DNA from: Aquisalimonas lutea
Lineage (GTDB): Bacteria; Pseudomonadota; Gammaproteobacteria; Nitrococcales; Aquisalimonadaceae
Assembly (NCBI RefSeq): GCF_030409225.1
Contig: NZ_JAUFPK010000001.1
Location: 1,050,191-1,114,190 of the forward strand
DNA: 64,000 nucleotides
Direction of reading: 5' to 3'
The notes under the pieces: generated by a model
The model's input: only the letters and a program-made list of their open reading frames with translations
The model's database searches: none
Told to the model about the DNA's origin: nothing
Shown here: one piece after another, positions 1 to 10,327 of the stretch
Position numbering within the stretch: the stretch's first letter is position 1
How the letters are laid out: the number at the start of each line of letters is the position of its first letter
Made by a program: the position numbers and the translations under genes

Positions 1-139
1 CCGCGTTGAGGGAGTCGCGCGCTTCCCGCAGGACGCGGTTCTCCTCCTCCAGGCGGGCGCAGTAGCGCACCAGGGCGTCCACCTGGCGGTCCAGGCGATC
101 CAGCTCCCTGCGCAGCGCTCTCGGGGACAGTTCGCTCAT
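1..139 (-). CDS. ZapB-like (TIGR02449-type) short coiled-coil protein, partial
   Basis: The reading frame starts with ATG at 139 on the minus strand and runs off the left edge, so only the first 46 residues are visible. They are a charged, heptad-rich helix (ELDRLDRQVDALVRYCARLEEE region), as expected for the ~70-residue coiled-coil family that lies divergently upstream of ygfB in many gammaproteobacteria, usually next to zapA. Such proteins are thought to act with ZapA at the division ring. The call rests on position plus coiled-coil character; no catalytic motif exists to confirm it. Confidence 0.6.
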   Translation of the reverse strand, partial: MSELSPRALRRELDRLDRQVDALVRYCARLEEENRVLREARDSLNA

Positions 140-236
140 GCCTGCCGTCCTCATCCAGTACCCGCGGGCCCGGAGGCCCGTATCCACGTGATAGCATAGC
201 GATTCTGCCGCACATTGAATACGTCGGACGGGAGCC

Positions 237-833
237 ATGAGCCAGTCACTGCCGGAATATGACGCCCTCGATGCCGCTCTCCGGGAGGTGGACGCCGAGA
301 TCGGGGCGGCCGAAGCCCAGGGGTTGCTCGCCGGGATGCTGAGCGCCTCGGGGGAGGTGGAAGCCTCCCGCTGGATCGCCCAGGTGCTCGCCGGCACCGA
401 GCCGAAGGGGGACCCGGCGCGGCGCTGCCTGGAGGCGCTGGCCGAGCTCTACGAGGCCACGCGCCAGGGCATGGACGACAGCAACCTGGAGTTCCAGCTG
501 CTGCTGCCGGACGAGTCCGTAGCGGTGGTCCAGCGCGCGGAGGCCCTGGGCGGCTGGGCCCACGGGTTCATCTACGGCCTCGGGGTGGCGGGGATCGCCG
601 ACGAGAGCCAGCTGCCCAAGGAGGTGAGCGAGATCATCGGACACCTCGGCGAGGTCAGTCACGCGGCCAGCGACGACGGCGGCGAGGACGACGAGGCCGC
701 CTACGAGGAGTTGCTGGAGTTCGTGCGTACCGGGGCGCTGCTGGTGCGCGAGCACCTTCAGCCCCGCCGTCGCAGCGGCCCGGTGCCCGTCCAGGGCTCG
801 GGGTCCGGGCAGGGCAGCCAGCGGACGCACTGA
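237..833 (+). CDS. ygfB: YgfB/YecA family protein (UPF0149)
   Basis: This is a 198-residue alpha-helical protein of the UPF0149 family. The N-terminal stretch (EVDAEIGAAEAQGLLAGML, about residues 18-36) and the central GWAHGFIYGLG (about 105-115) are family signatures. The last ~20 residues are low-complexity Ser/Gly/Gln and probably disordered. It is the first gene of the conserved gammaproteobacterial run ygfB-pepP-ubiH-ubiI, with 10 bp before the pepP ATG. In Pseudomonas, YgfB has been linked to regulation of the ampDh3 amidase and beta-lactam resistance, but no molecular role can be read from this sequence. Confidence 0.85.
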   Translation: MSQSLPEYDALDAALREVDAEIGAAEAQGLLAGMLSASGEVEASRWIAQVLAGTEPKGDPARRCLEALAELYEATRQGMDDSNLEFQLLLPDESVAVVQRAEALGGWAHGFIYGLGVAGIADESQLPKEVSEIIGHLGEVSHAASDDGGEDDEAAYEELLEFVRTGALLVREHLQPRRRSGPVPVQGSGSGQGSQRTH

Positions 834-843
834 AGGAGGGTTG

Positions 844-2151
844 ATGGATCCGAAGGAATTCGCTCGCCGTCGCCGGGAGCTCATGAACCTCATGGGCGAG
901 AACTCCGTGGCCGTTGTCGCCGCCGCACCGGAGCGCCCGCGGAACCGGGATGTCCAGCATCCGTACCGCCAGGACAGCGACTTCCAGTACCTTACCGGGT
1001 TCCCGGAGCCGGAGGCCGTGCTGGTGCTGGTGCCGGGCCGGGCACAGGGTGAGTACATCCTCTTCTGCCGGGACCGGGATCCCGAACGGGAGGTCTGGGA
1101 CGGCCCGCGCGCCGGGCAGGACGGGGCCTGTGAGCGCTACGGCGCCGACGATGCCTTTCCCGTGGACGATATCGACGAGATCCTGCCGGGCCTGCTCGAG
1201 GGCAAGGACCGGCTGTACTGCACCATGGGGCTCAATCCGGATTTCGACCACGCCATCCTGGGCTGGGTGAACCAGGTGCGCACCCGCGCCCGGGCCGGCG
1301 CGCGGACGCCCGGCGAGATCGTCGCGCTGGAGCACCCGCTGCACGAGATGCGGCTGATCAAGAGCCCGGCCGAGCTGGAGCAGATGCGCCGCGCGGCGCA
1401 GGTCTCCGGCGAGGCGCACCGGCGGGCCATGGTCGCATGCCGCCCGGGCATGCCCGAGTACGCGCTGGAAGCGGAGTTCCAGTACATCTTCCGGCGCCAC
1501 GGCGGCTGGCCCGCGTATCCGCCCATTGTCGGCGGCGGCCGCAACGGCTGCATCCTGCACTACGTGGACAATGCCGCCACCCTCCGGGACGGCGACCTGG
1601 TGCTCATCGACGCCGGGGTGGAGCTGGACTGCTACGCCTCGGACATCACGCGCACCTTCCCGGTGAACGGGCGCTTCAGCGGCGAGCAGCGGGCCGTCTA
1701 CGAGATCGTGCTGGCGGCCCAGGAGGCGGCGATCCAGGCGGTGCGTCCGGGCGACCACTGGAACCGGCCCCACGAGGCCGCTCTGCGCGTGCTGGTGCGG
1801 GGGCTGGTGGATCTCGGCCTGCTGCACGGCGAGGTGGACGCGCTCATCGAGGACGAGGCCTACCGGCCGTTCTTCATGCACCGTACCGGGCACTGGCTGG
1901 GCATGGACGTCCACGATGTCGGCGACTACCGCATCGACGGCGAGTGGCGCGTGCTGGAGCCGGGCATGGTGATCACCGTGGAGCCCGGGCTCTATATTGC
2001 CGACAACATTCCCGAGGTGGACCCGCGCTGGCACAACATCGGCGTGCGCATCGAGGACGACGTGGCGGTCACCGCCGACGGCCAGGATATCCTCAGCGCC
2101 GGCGTACCCAAGGCCGTCGCCGACGTCGAAGCCATCATGGCGGAGGGCTGA
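844..2151 (+). CDS. pepP: Xaa-Pro aminopeptidase PepP (aminopeptidase P)
   Basis: A 435-residue cytosolic metallopeptidase that removes an N-terminal residue preceding proline. The N-terminal creatinase-like domain covers about residues 1-170 and the pita-bread catalytic domain the rest. The dimetal ligands are visible: D256 and D267 in the LIDAGVELDCYASDITR stretch, the His in HRTGHWLGMDVHDVG, the Glu in TVEPGLY and the Glu in GVRIEDD. I chose ATG 844 over the TTG at 841 because GGAGG (835-839) is well spaced for it. Five bases separate its stop from the ubiH ATG, so the genes are probably co-transcribed. Confidence 0.95.
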   Translation: MDPKEFARRRRELMNLMGENSVAVVAAAPERPRNRDVQHPYRQDSDFQYLTGFPEPEAVLVLVPGRAQGEYILFCRDRDPEREVWDGPRAGQDGACERYGADDAFPVDDIDEILPGLLEGKDRLYCTMGLNPDFDHAILGWVNQVRTRARAGARTPGEIVALEHPLHEMRLIKSPAELEQMRRAAQVSGEAHRRAMVACRPGMPEYALEAEFQYIFRRHGGWPAYPPIVGGGRNGCILHYVDNAATLRDGDLVLIDAGVELDCYASDITRTFPVNGRFSGEQRAVYEIVLAAQEAAIQAVRPGDHWNRPHEAALRVLVRGLVDLGLLHGEVDALIEDEAYRPFFMHRTGHWLGMDVHDVGDYRIDGEWRVLEPGMVITVEPGLYIADNIPEVDPRWHNIGVRIEDDVAVTADGQDILSAGVPKAVADVEAIMAEG

Positions 2152-2156
2152 CGGCA

Positions 2157-3398
2157 ATGACCGACCGGGGCGAGGCGGTGGACGTGGCGATCGCCGGCGG
2201 CGGCCTGGTGGGCGCCAGCCTGGCGGTCGCCCTCGCCGGCAGCGGGCTCGCCGTGCGGGTGGTGGATCCGGTGACCGCCGAGGCGCCCACGCAGCCGAGC
2301 TACGACGACCGCAACACCGCGCTGGCCCCGGCGAGCCGCCGCATCCTGGAGGCGCTGGGGCTGTGGCCGGCCATCGCCGCCGAGGCGGCGCCCATCCGCA
2401 GCATCCACGTCTCCGAGCAGGGCGCGTTCGGCATCACCCGCATGGACGCCGCCGGGGAAGGGCTGGACGCCCTGGGGCACGTCGTCCCCAATCGCGTCCT
2501 CGGCCGCGTGCTGCGCGAGCGGCTGGGGCAGCTGCCCGAAGCCGTGCAACAGGTCACCGCCCGGGTGGAGGCCGTCGACTGGGACGACAACGACGCCGTC
2601 GCCGTCCGCCTGGACGGCGATCGCAGCCTGTCTGCGCGGCTGCTGGTGGCCGCCGACGGCACCCACTCGGTGCTGCGCGAGCGCCTGGGGATCCCCTGCG
2701 ACGACAGCGACTACGGCCAGTGCGGCATCGTCGCCAACGTCACGCCGGCCCGCGACCCACAGGGGCGGGCCTACGAGCGGTTCACCCCGGAGGGCCCGCT
2801 GGCGCTGCTGCCGCTGCGCGGCGGCCACGCCTCCCTGGTCTGGACGGTCGCCCCGGAGCGCGCCGAGGCGCTGGCGGGGCTGCCGGACGACGCCTTCCTG
2901 GCCGCCCTGCAGGACGCCTTCGGCTACCGGCTGGGGCGCTTCCTGCGGGCCGGGCGACGGGCGGTCTATCCCCTGCGCCTGAGCCGCAGCCGGCAGCGCA
3001 TCACCACGCGCGGCGTGCTCGTCGGCAATGCCGCGCGCACCCTGCACCCGGTGGCCGGCCAGGGGTTCAACCTGGCACTGCGGGACGTGGCCGAGCTCGC
3101 CGAGCGGCTGCATGTCGCGGCCGGGCGGGGCGATGACCCGGGCAGCCCGGAGCTGCTGCGGGCCTATGCCGCTGCGCGCCGCGATGACCACCGGCGGGTC
3201 ACCGCGTTCACCGACGGCCTGGTGCGGCTGTTCTCCAATCGCCTGCCGGGCCTGCGGCTGGCGCGCAATCTCGGGTTGCTGGGCATGGAGCTGTTCCCCG
3301 CCGCCCGGCAGCAGCTCATGCGCCAGGCCATGGGCCGCGGCGGCCGGCCGCCGCGGCTGGCCCGGGGGCTGCCCCTGGAGACCCCGACCCATGGCTGA
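2157..3398 (+). CDS. ubiH: UbiH, 2-octaprenyl-6-methoxyphenol hydroxylase
   Basis: A 413-residue FAD monooxygenase of ubiquinone biosynthesis. The Rossmann dinucleotide fold is at residues 14-19 (GGGLVG), a DG motif lies in LLVAADGTHS, and the second FAD motif reads GNAARTLHPVAGQG. An Asn in place of the usual Asp in that GD motif is characteristic of UbiH and separates it from UbiI/UbiF. The start is the ATG at 2157, just after the pepP stop. The 3' end overlaps ubiI by 8 bp, implying translational coupling of two hydroxylases that act in the same aerobic pathway. Confidence 0.9.
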   Translation: MTDRGEAVDVAIAGGGLVGASLAVALAGSGLAVRVVDPVTAEAPTQPSYDDRNTALAPASRRILEALGLWPAIAAEAAPIRSIHVSEQGAFGITRMDAAGEGLDALGHVVPNRVLGRVLRERLGQLPEAVQQVTARVEAVDWDDNDAVAVRLDGDRSLSARLLVAADGTHSVLRERLGIPCDDSDYGQCGIVANVTPARDPQGRAYERFTPEGPLALLPLRGGHASLVWTVAPERAEALAGLPDDAFLAALQDAFGYRLGRFLRAGRRAVYPLRLSRSRQRITTRGVLVGNAARTLHPVAGQGFNLALRDVAELAERLHVAAGRGDDPGSPELLRAYAAARRDDHRRVTAFTDGLVRLFSNRLPGLRLARNLGLLGMELFPAARQQLMRQAMGRGGRPPRLARGLPLETPTHG

Positions 3399-4599
3399 GC
3401 AGCGGGCGGACGTGATCATCATCGGCGGCGGCATGGTCGGGCTGGCCCTGGCCATCGGGCTGGCCGACGCCGGCCTGGAGGTCACCGTGGTGGAGGCCAG
3501 GGAGCCGCCGGCATGGCAGCGGGATCACGTGAGCAACCGGGTGTCCGCGGTCACGCCGGCCTCCCGCCGCATCCTGGAGCGGCTGGGCGCCTGGGAGGCC
3601 ATCGCCGCGGGGCGGGTGAGCCCCTTCGAGGCGATCCGTGCCTGGGATGCCGCCGGCCACCCCGGGGTGACCTTCGACGCCGCCGACCGCGGCGAGCCCT
3701 GTCTCGGCTACATCATCGAGAATCCGCTGATCCAGGACGCGCTCCGGCAGGCCGCCGGGCGACGCCACCGGGTCAGCCTGTATTGCCCGGTCGGGGTCGA
3801 GGAGCTGGACGTCGGCGCCGACAGCGCCACGGTGCGCCTGGACGACGGGCGGCGGCTGCGGGGTCGGCTGCTGGTCGGGGCGGACGGTGCCAGCTCCCTG
3901 GTGCGCCGGCACGCGGGCATCGGCGTGGCGGAGCACGACTACGGCCAGCGCGGCATCGTCGCCACCGTGGCCACGGAGCAGCACCACGGCGCGACGGCCC
4001 GGCAGCGGTTCCTGCCCGCGGGGCCGCTGGCGCTCCTGCCCCTGGCGGACGGCCGCTGCTCCCTCGTCTGGTCGGCGACCGCGGAGCGGGCCCGGGAGCT
4101 GGAGGCCATGGACGAGGCGGCGTTCAACACTGCGCTCAGCGGCGCGTCGGAGGAGGTCCTGGGCCGGGTCACCGCCAGCGGGGATCGCGCCGCCTTCCCG
4201 CTGCGCCGCCTCCACGCCCGTGCCTACGTCGCGCCCCGCGTGGCCCTGGTGGGCGATGCCGCCCACGTCATCCATCCCCTGGCCGGCCAGGGGGTGAACC
4301 TGGGCTTCCTGGATGCCGCGGCCCTGGTGGACGTGCTCGCCGCGGCGCGGGAGGCGGACCGCGACATCGGCGGCGTCGGCGCCCTGCGCCGCTACGCCCG
4401 CTGGCGCCGCGGGGACAATGCCTTCATGCAGCGGGCGATGGACGGCTTCCAGTGGCTGTTCAGCAACGACGACCCGGTGCGCGGCATCCTGCGCAACCTG
4501 GGGCTCAGCGTCACCGACCGCCTGGCCCCGGCCAAGGCGCTGTTCGTGGACCATGCCCTCGGCCGCCGCGGCGAGCTGCCGTCGCTGGCGCGGGGCTGA
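3391..4599 (+). CDS. ubiI: UbiI/VisC-type ubiquinone biosynthesis FAD hydroxylase
   Basis: A 402-residue flavoprotein hydroxylase paralogous to the preceding UbiH. It has the N-terminal FAD motif GGGMVG (residues 12-17), the DG motif in LLVGADGASS and a canonical GD motif GDAAHVIHPLAGQGVNLG. Position directly after ubiH fits UbiI (VisC), the C5 hydroxylase of the ubiquinone ring. A UbiF/UbiM-like specificity cannot be excluded from sequence alone. Translation starts at ATG 3391, inside the end of ubiH. Confidence 0.82.
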   Translation: MAEQRADVIIIGGGMVGLALAIGLADAGLEVTVVEAREPPAWQRDHVSNRVSAVTPASRRILERLGAWEAIAAGRVSPFEAIRAWDAAGHPGVTFDAADRGEPCLGYIIENPLIQDALRQAAGRRHRVSLYCPVGVEELDVGADSATVRLDDGRRLRGRLLVGADGASSLVRRHAGIGVAEHDYGQRGIVATVATEQHHGATARQRFLPAGPLALLPLADGRCSLVWSATAERARELEAMDEAAFNTALSGASEEVLGRVTASGDRAAFPLRRLHARAYVAPRVALVGDAAHVIHPLAGQGVNLGFLDAAALVDVLAAAREADRDIGGVGALRRYARWRRGDNAFMQRAMDGFQWLFSNDDPVRGILRNLGLSVTDRLAPAKALFVDHALGRRGELPSLARG

Positions 4600-4631
4600 G
4601 GGCCGATTGCCGACCCTTCCGCACGCCGGTT

Positions 4632-4661
4632 TTGCCTTTATCCCGGCAACGGTGCTATACG
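4632..4661 (+). promoter_or_regulatory. Candidate sigma-70 promoter giving a leaderless transcript
   Basis: A TTGCCT (4632-4637) and TATACG (4656-4661) pair with an 18-base spacer ends only 7 bases before the ATG at 4669. With normal start-site spacing, transcription would begin at or within a base or two of the ATG. No Shine-Dalgarno sequence is present in front of that ATG, which fits a leaderless mRNA. Confidence 0.45.
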
Positions 4662-4668
4662 AAGCTCC

Positions 4669-6471
<1,803 letters not shown>

Positions 6472-6494
6472 CGCCAGTGCACCGCTGCGGGCTT

Positions 6495-7175
6495 TCAGGC
6501 GCCGGACGATCCGGCTGCGTGCCGCAGCACGACGACACCCGCCGGTACCGACCCCTCCAGCCATTCGGCGAAGCCCGGGTGCAGGTGCAGCCATACGGGG
6601 TTGCCGGATCGTTGCTGCGCGCTTCGGGCCAGGGCCGTGGTCGCCTCGCCCTGCCGTCGCCGTTCCCGGGCGTCCGCCGTGGTGAGTCCCGGAGTGACCA
6701 CGATCCGGTCCGGCCCGAGCTCCAGGGCGACCTGCAGCTGGTCCCGGGTATGCACCACGGCCGCGACCCGGAATCCCCCGGCCCGGGCCTCCCGGAGCAG
6801 ATCGATCTCCCGCTGGTAGGTGAAACCCGAGTGCTCCAGGGCGGCCGCCAGCTCGCCGCTCAGCGGGGCCACACTGGGCCAGTTGACGATGCTGTGCACG
6901 CCCCGTGCGCCGAGCTCGGCGAGCAGGTCGCCGGTGCGCCGGAAGGGGTCGTGGGCCAGCACCCCGGCCAGGGTTCCGTCCGGCGGGGGCTGTGCTGCCG
7001 CCGCGTCGCGCAGCGAGCCGTTGACGTCGCCTACCGGCAGCACGCATGCCATTGTAGCCAGGTGGGGGTCCAGCCCCGCGGTCAGCGGGCTGAGCAGGCA
7101 GGGGGCGGGGGAGTGCGCCACGGCGTCCGCGCTACTGCCCACCAACCAGCCGTCGTGTGCACCGGGCGATACCAT
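6495..7175 (-). CDS. Divergent, shortened TIM-barrel paralogue (PEP-hydrolase-like family)
   Basis: A 226-residue protein on the minus strand. It aligns by eye with the sensor barrel at 4669: WLVGSSA against [20 protein letters not shown] against IACMLPVADNNRS, NWPS against NFPT, and [10 protein letters not shown] against FQREVRLM. It lacks the glycine-rich N-terminal loop of the full-length enzyme at 8617 and is about 50 residues shorter. Its active site is therefore probably incomplete, and it may act as a ligand-binding or regulatory subunit. ATG 7175 was chosen because a TGAGG Shine-Dalgarno lies six bases upstream. It converges on the activator gene and diverges from the operon starting at 7400. 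Confidence 0.7.
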   Translation of the reverse strand: MVSPGAHDGWLVGSSADAVAHSPAPCLLSPLTAGLDPHLATMACVLPVGDVNGSLRDAAAAQPPPDGTLAGVLAHDPFRRTGDLLAELGARGVHSIVNWPSVAPLSGELAAALEHSGFTYQREIDLLREARAGGFRVAAVVHTRDQLQVALELGPDRIVVTPGLTTADARERRRQGEATTALARSAQQRSGNPVWLHLHPGFAEWLEGSVPAGVVVLRHAAGSSGA

Positions 7176-7289
7176 GGGTACCTCAGGATGAGTCAGAAAG
7201 AGTAGTTCTGGGCATAGTCTACTCGATATTACCCGCGTGTACCCGTGGCGTTTGGCCCTGCAGGCCCGTGATAACGCCGTTCTCCGAGA

Positions 7290-7305
7290 TGGCACGACCT
7301 CTGCA
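7290..7305 (+). promoter_or_regulatory. Sigma-54 (RpoN) promoter of the Tm-1-like/Liv operon
   Basis: The sequence TGGCACGACCTCTGCA matches the -24/-12 consensus TGGCACG-N4-TTGCA at all but one position, with exact GG-N10-GC spacing. It is intergenic, about 95 bp before the ATG at 7400. A sigma-54 activator gene lies within 1 kb. Upstream, a direct repeat TACCCGCG/TACCCGTG with a 10-bp period (7230-7247) is a possible but weak activator site. Confidence 0.8.
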
Positions 7306-7399
7306 CTCATTCCGCCCAAAGAAAGAATCCGCGCCGGCCGGGATCCATGACAGGGTGCCGTCGCGCGGCGGGGGCGTCCCCGGATACAGGAGGAGAATC

Positions 7400-8620
7400 A
7401 TGGCAGCCAGGGCCTATGTCATCGGCACCTGTGATACCAAGGGTGCGGAACTGCGTTACGCCTGCGGGCTACTCCGCGCCGCCGGGCTCGAGCCCGTGCT
7501 GGTGGACATCGGTACCCGCAGCGACGACGGGGACGCCGACATCCGCGCCGCGGACGTGGCGGCCAGCCATCCGGACGGGCCGCAGGCGGTGTTCATCGAT
7601 GACCGCGGACAGGCCGTGGCAGCCATGGCCGAGGCGCTGCGCCGCTTCCTGGGTACGCGCACGGACATCGCCGGCGTCCTGGGCATGGGCGGCTCCGGCG
7701 GTACCGCCATGATCGCCCCGGCCCTGCGCGAGCTGGACGTCGGGCTGCCCAAGCTGCTGGTGTCCACGGTGGCCTCGGGGAACATCGCCCCCTACGTGGG
7801 GCCGTCCGATATCGCCATGATGCCGTCGGTCACCGACGTCGCCGGCATCAACCGGATCTCCCGCCAGGTGCTGGGCAACGCGGCCAATGCCCTGGCCGGC
7901 ATGATCCGCAACCGCATTCCCGAGGGCGGCGCCGACAAGCCGGCCGTCGGCCTGACCATGTTCGGCGTGACCACCGACTGCGTGAACCAGGTCACCGGCA
8001 TGCTGGACGCCGATTACGACTGCCTCGTGTTCCACGCCACCGGCACCGGCGGGCAGTCCATGGAGAAGCTGGCCGACAGCGGCATGCTCGCCGGCGTGCT
8101 GGACGTCACCACCACCGAGGTCTGCGACCTGCTCATGGGCGGCGTGTTCAGCGCCGGCGAGGGGCGCCTCGACGCCATCGCGCGTACCGGGCTCCCCTAC
8201 GTCGGCTCCTGCGGCGCGCTGGACATGGTGAACTTCGGTGCGCCCGGGACGGTGCCGGCGCACTACCAGGGGCGGACCTTCTACGAGCACAACCCCCAGG
8301 TCACCCTCATGCGCACCACCGCCGAGGAGAACGAGCGCATGGGGCGCTGGATCGGCGACAAGCTCAACCGCTGCCGGGGCCCGGTGCGATTCCTGATCCC
8401 GGAAGGCGGGGTGTCGCTGCTCGACGCCCCGGGGCAGCCGTTCCACGATCCGGAGGCGGATGCCGCGCTGTTCCGGGCCCTGGAGGAGACCGTGCAGCAG
8501 ACGGCCGACCGGCAGCTTGTTCGCCTGCCCCACAACATCAATGAGCCGGCGTTCGCGCGAGCGCTGGTGGAGCATTTCCGCGCCGTGATGGCGGAACACG
8601 AAAGAGGAGGTTCAGCGTGA
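7400..8620 (+). CDS. UPF0261 / Tm-1-like ATP-binding domain protein
   Basis: A 406-residue member of the UPF0261 family, homologous to the N-terminal half of tomato Tm-1. Family marks are [11 protein letters not shown] near the start, the glycine-rich [17 protein letters not shown] (about residues 95-111), and the stretch [14 protein letters not shown]. The biochemical reaction is not established; structural work on plant Tm-1 showed ATP binding. ATG 7400 follows a strong AGGAGGAGAA Shine-Dalgarno. The gene overlaps the next one by 4 bp (GTGA). Together they reconstitute the two-domain architecture of Tm-1 as separate subunits. Confidence 0.9.
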   Translation: MAARAYVIGTCDTKGAELRYACGLLRAAGLEPVLVDIGTRSDDGDADIRAADVAASHPDGPQAVFIDDRGQAVAAMAEALRRFLGTRTDIAGVLGMGGSGGTAMIAPALRELDVGLPKLLVSTVASGNIAPYVGPSDIAMMPSVTDVAGINRISRQVLGNAANALAGMIRNRIPEGGADKPAVGLTMFGVTTDCVNQVTGMLDADYDCLVFHATGTGGQSMEKLADSGMLAGVLDVTTTEVCDLLMGGVFSAGEGRLDAIARTGLPYVGSCGALDMVNFGAPGTVPAHYQGRTFYEHNPQVTLMRTTAEENERMGRWIGDKLNRCRGPVRFLIPEGGVSLLDAPGQPFHDPEADAALFRALEETVQQTADRQLVRLPHNINEPAFARALVEHFRAVMAEHERGGSA

Positions 8621-9450
8621 GCAGGTGGACTCGGCAACAGCTTGTCGACCGCTTCCGGGACATGGTGGATCGGGGGCAGCCCATTGTCGGCGGCGGCGCC
8701 GGTACCGGCCTTTCCGCCAAGTGCGAGGAGGCCGGCGGCATCGACCTGATCGTGATCTACAACTCGGGCCGGTACCGCATGGCCGGGCGCGGCTCCCTGG
8801 CGGGGCTGATGGCCTACGGCAACGCCAACGACGTGGTCAAGGAGATGGCCCGGGAGGTGCTGCCGGTGGTGCAGCACACGCCGGTGCTCGCGGGAGTCAA
8901 CGGCACCGACCCGTTCATGATCACGGACCACCTGCTCAACGAGCTCCGGGCCATGGGCTTTGCCGGCATCCAGAACTTCCCCACCGTGGGGCTGATCGAC
9001 GGCACGTTCCGGGCGAACCTGGAAGAGACCGGCATGAGCTATGCCCGCGAGGTGGAGATGGTGGCCCGGGCCCGGCAGCTGGACATGCTGACCACGCCGT
9101 ACGTGTTCTCCGCGGACGACGCCGTGGCCATGGCACGTGCAGGCGCCGACATCATCGTCTGCCACATGGGCCTCACCACCGGCGGCTCCATCGGCGCCGA
9201 GACCGCCATGACGCTGGACGACTGCGTGCCCGCCATCAACGAGTGGATCGCGGCCGCGCGCGCCGAGCGCCCGGACATCATCGCCCTGTGCCACGGCGGC
9301 CCCATCGCCATGCCGGACGACGCCCGCTACATCCTCGGCAAGTGCCCGGGCTGCAACGGCTTCTACGGCGCCTCCAGCATGGAGCGCCTGCCCACGGAGC
9401 GGGCGCTGACGGAGCAGACGCGCGCGTTCAAGGCCATCGCGGACGGATGA
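8617..9450 (+). CDS. Phosphoenolpyruvate hydrolase-family TIM-barrel enzyme
   Basis: A 277-residue TIM-barrel protein of PF09370, equivalent to the C-terminal half of plant Tm-1. It keeps features the shortened paralogue lacks: the loop [12 protein letters not shown] (about residues 24-35), [37 protein letters not shown] and [11 protein letters not shown]. The name comes from an early activity assignment in the family; the real substrate here is uncertain. The GTG start overlaps the preceding stop and follows AAAGAGGAGG. Being coupled to UPF0261 and followed by an importer suggests a catabolic step on an imported compound. Confidence 0.88.
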   Translation: MSRWTRQQLVDRFRDMVDRGQPIVGGGAGTGLSAKCEEAGGIDLIVIYNSGRYRMAGRGSLAGLMAYGNANDVVKEMAREVLPVVQHTPVLAGVNGTDPFMITDHLLNELRAMGFAGIQNFPTVGLIDGTFRANLEETGMSYAREVEMVARARQLDMLTTPYVFSADDAVAMARAGADIIVCHMGLTTGGSIGAETAMTLDDCVPAINEWIAAARAERPDIIALCHGGPIAMPDDARYILGKCPGCNGFYGASSMERLPTERALTEQTRAFKAIADG

Positions 9451-9463
9451 GGACGGCGGCGCG

Positions 9464-10327
9464 ATGACTCTGCACACGTTCTACTTCCTCACGCTCAATG
9501 GTCTGACCCTCGCGGCGCTGCTGTTCATCATGGCCAGCGGGCTGACGCTGGCGTTCGGGTTGATGCGGGTGGTGAACCTGGCCCACGGCGCGTTCTATCT
9601 CCTGGGCGGGTACACCGGCGTGCACGTGGTGCAGGCGAGCGGCAGCCTGGCGGCCGGCGTCCTGGTCGGCGGCGCCGTCGCCATGGCCGGCGGGCTGCTC
9701 GTGGAGCGGCTGCTGCTTCAGCGCGTGCGCGGGCTGGACCTCTCCGAGGCGCTGCTGACCATCGCCGTGGGCCTGATCATCGCCGACGCCCTGCTCGTGG
9801 CCTACGGCGGGCGCCCGATCTCGCTGCCCCTGCCGCCGGGCCTGCGCAGCCCCGTCGATCTCGGCGTGATGATGTACCCCGCCTTCCGCGTGGTGATCAT
9901 GGTGCTGGCTGTGCTGCTGGGGGGCGCGCTGTGGCTGGTGATGTCCCGCACGCGCATCGGCGCGGCCATCCGCGCGGGCGTGGACGACCGCGAGACGGCG
10001 ATGGCCCAGGGGATCAACGTGCCGCTGCTGTTCGCCGGCGTGTTCGCCGTGGCCAGCTTCCTGGCCGGGGCGGCCGGGGTGATCGGCACCTCCTACATGT
10101 CGCTCAACCAGGGCCTGGACGTGCGCGTGCTCATGCTCTCGCTGGTGGTCATCATCATCGGCGGCATGGGCTCGCTGAAGGGCGCGGCCGTCGGTGCGCT
10201 GATCACGGGCATGGTGTCGAGCTTCGCCACGGGCTATCTGCCCCAGTTCGCCCTGTTCTTCCTGTTTCTGCCCATGACCCTGATTCTGGTCTTCCGGCCC
10301 CAGGGCCTGTTCGGACGCACGACATGA
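9464..10327 (+). CDS. Liv-type ABC transporter permease (LivH-like)
   Basis: A 287-residue inner-membrane permease with about eight hydrophobic segments, of the LivH branch (MASGLTLAFGLMRVVNLAHGAFYLLGGY near the N-terminus; IIIGGMGSLKGAAVGALI near the C-terminus). It is the first permease of a complete hydrophobic-amino-acid-transporter-type (HAAT) importer, in the order H-M-binding protein-G-F. The substrate is unknown, but co-expression with Tm-1-like enzymes argues against ordinary branched-chain amino acids. It overlaps the next gene by 4 bp. Confidence 0.9.
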   Translation: MTLHTFYFLTLNGLTLAALLFIMASGLTLAFGLMRVVNLAHGAFYLLGGYTGVHVVQASGSLAAGVLVGGAVAMAGGLLVERLLLQRVRGLDLSEALLTIAVGLIIADALLVAYGGRPISLPLPPGLRSPVDLGVMMYPAFRVVIMVLAVLLGGALWLVMSRTRIGAAIRAGVDDRETAMAQGINVPLLFAGVFAVASFLAGAAGVIGTSYMSLNQGLDVRVLMLSLVVIIIGGMGSLKGAAVGALITGMVSSFATGYLPQFALFFLFLPMTLILVFRPQGLFGRTT

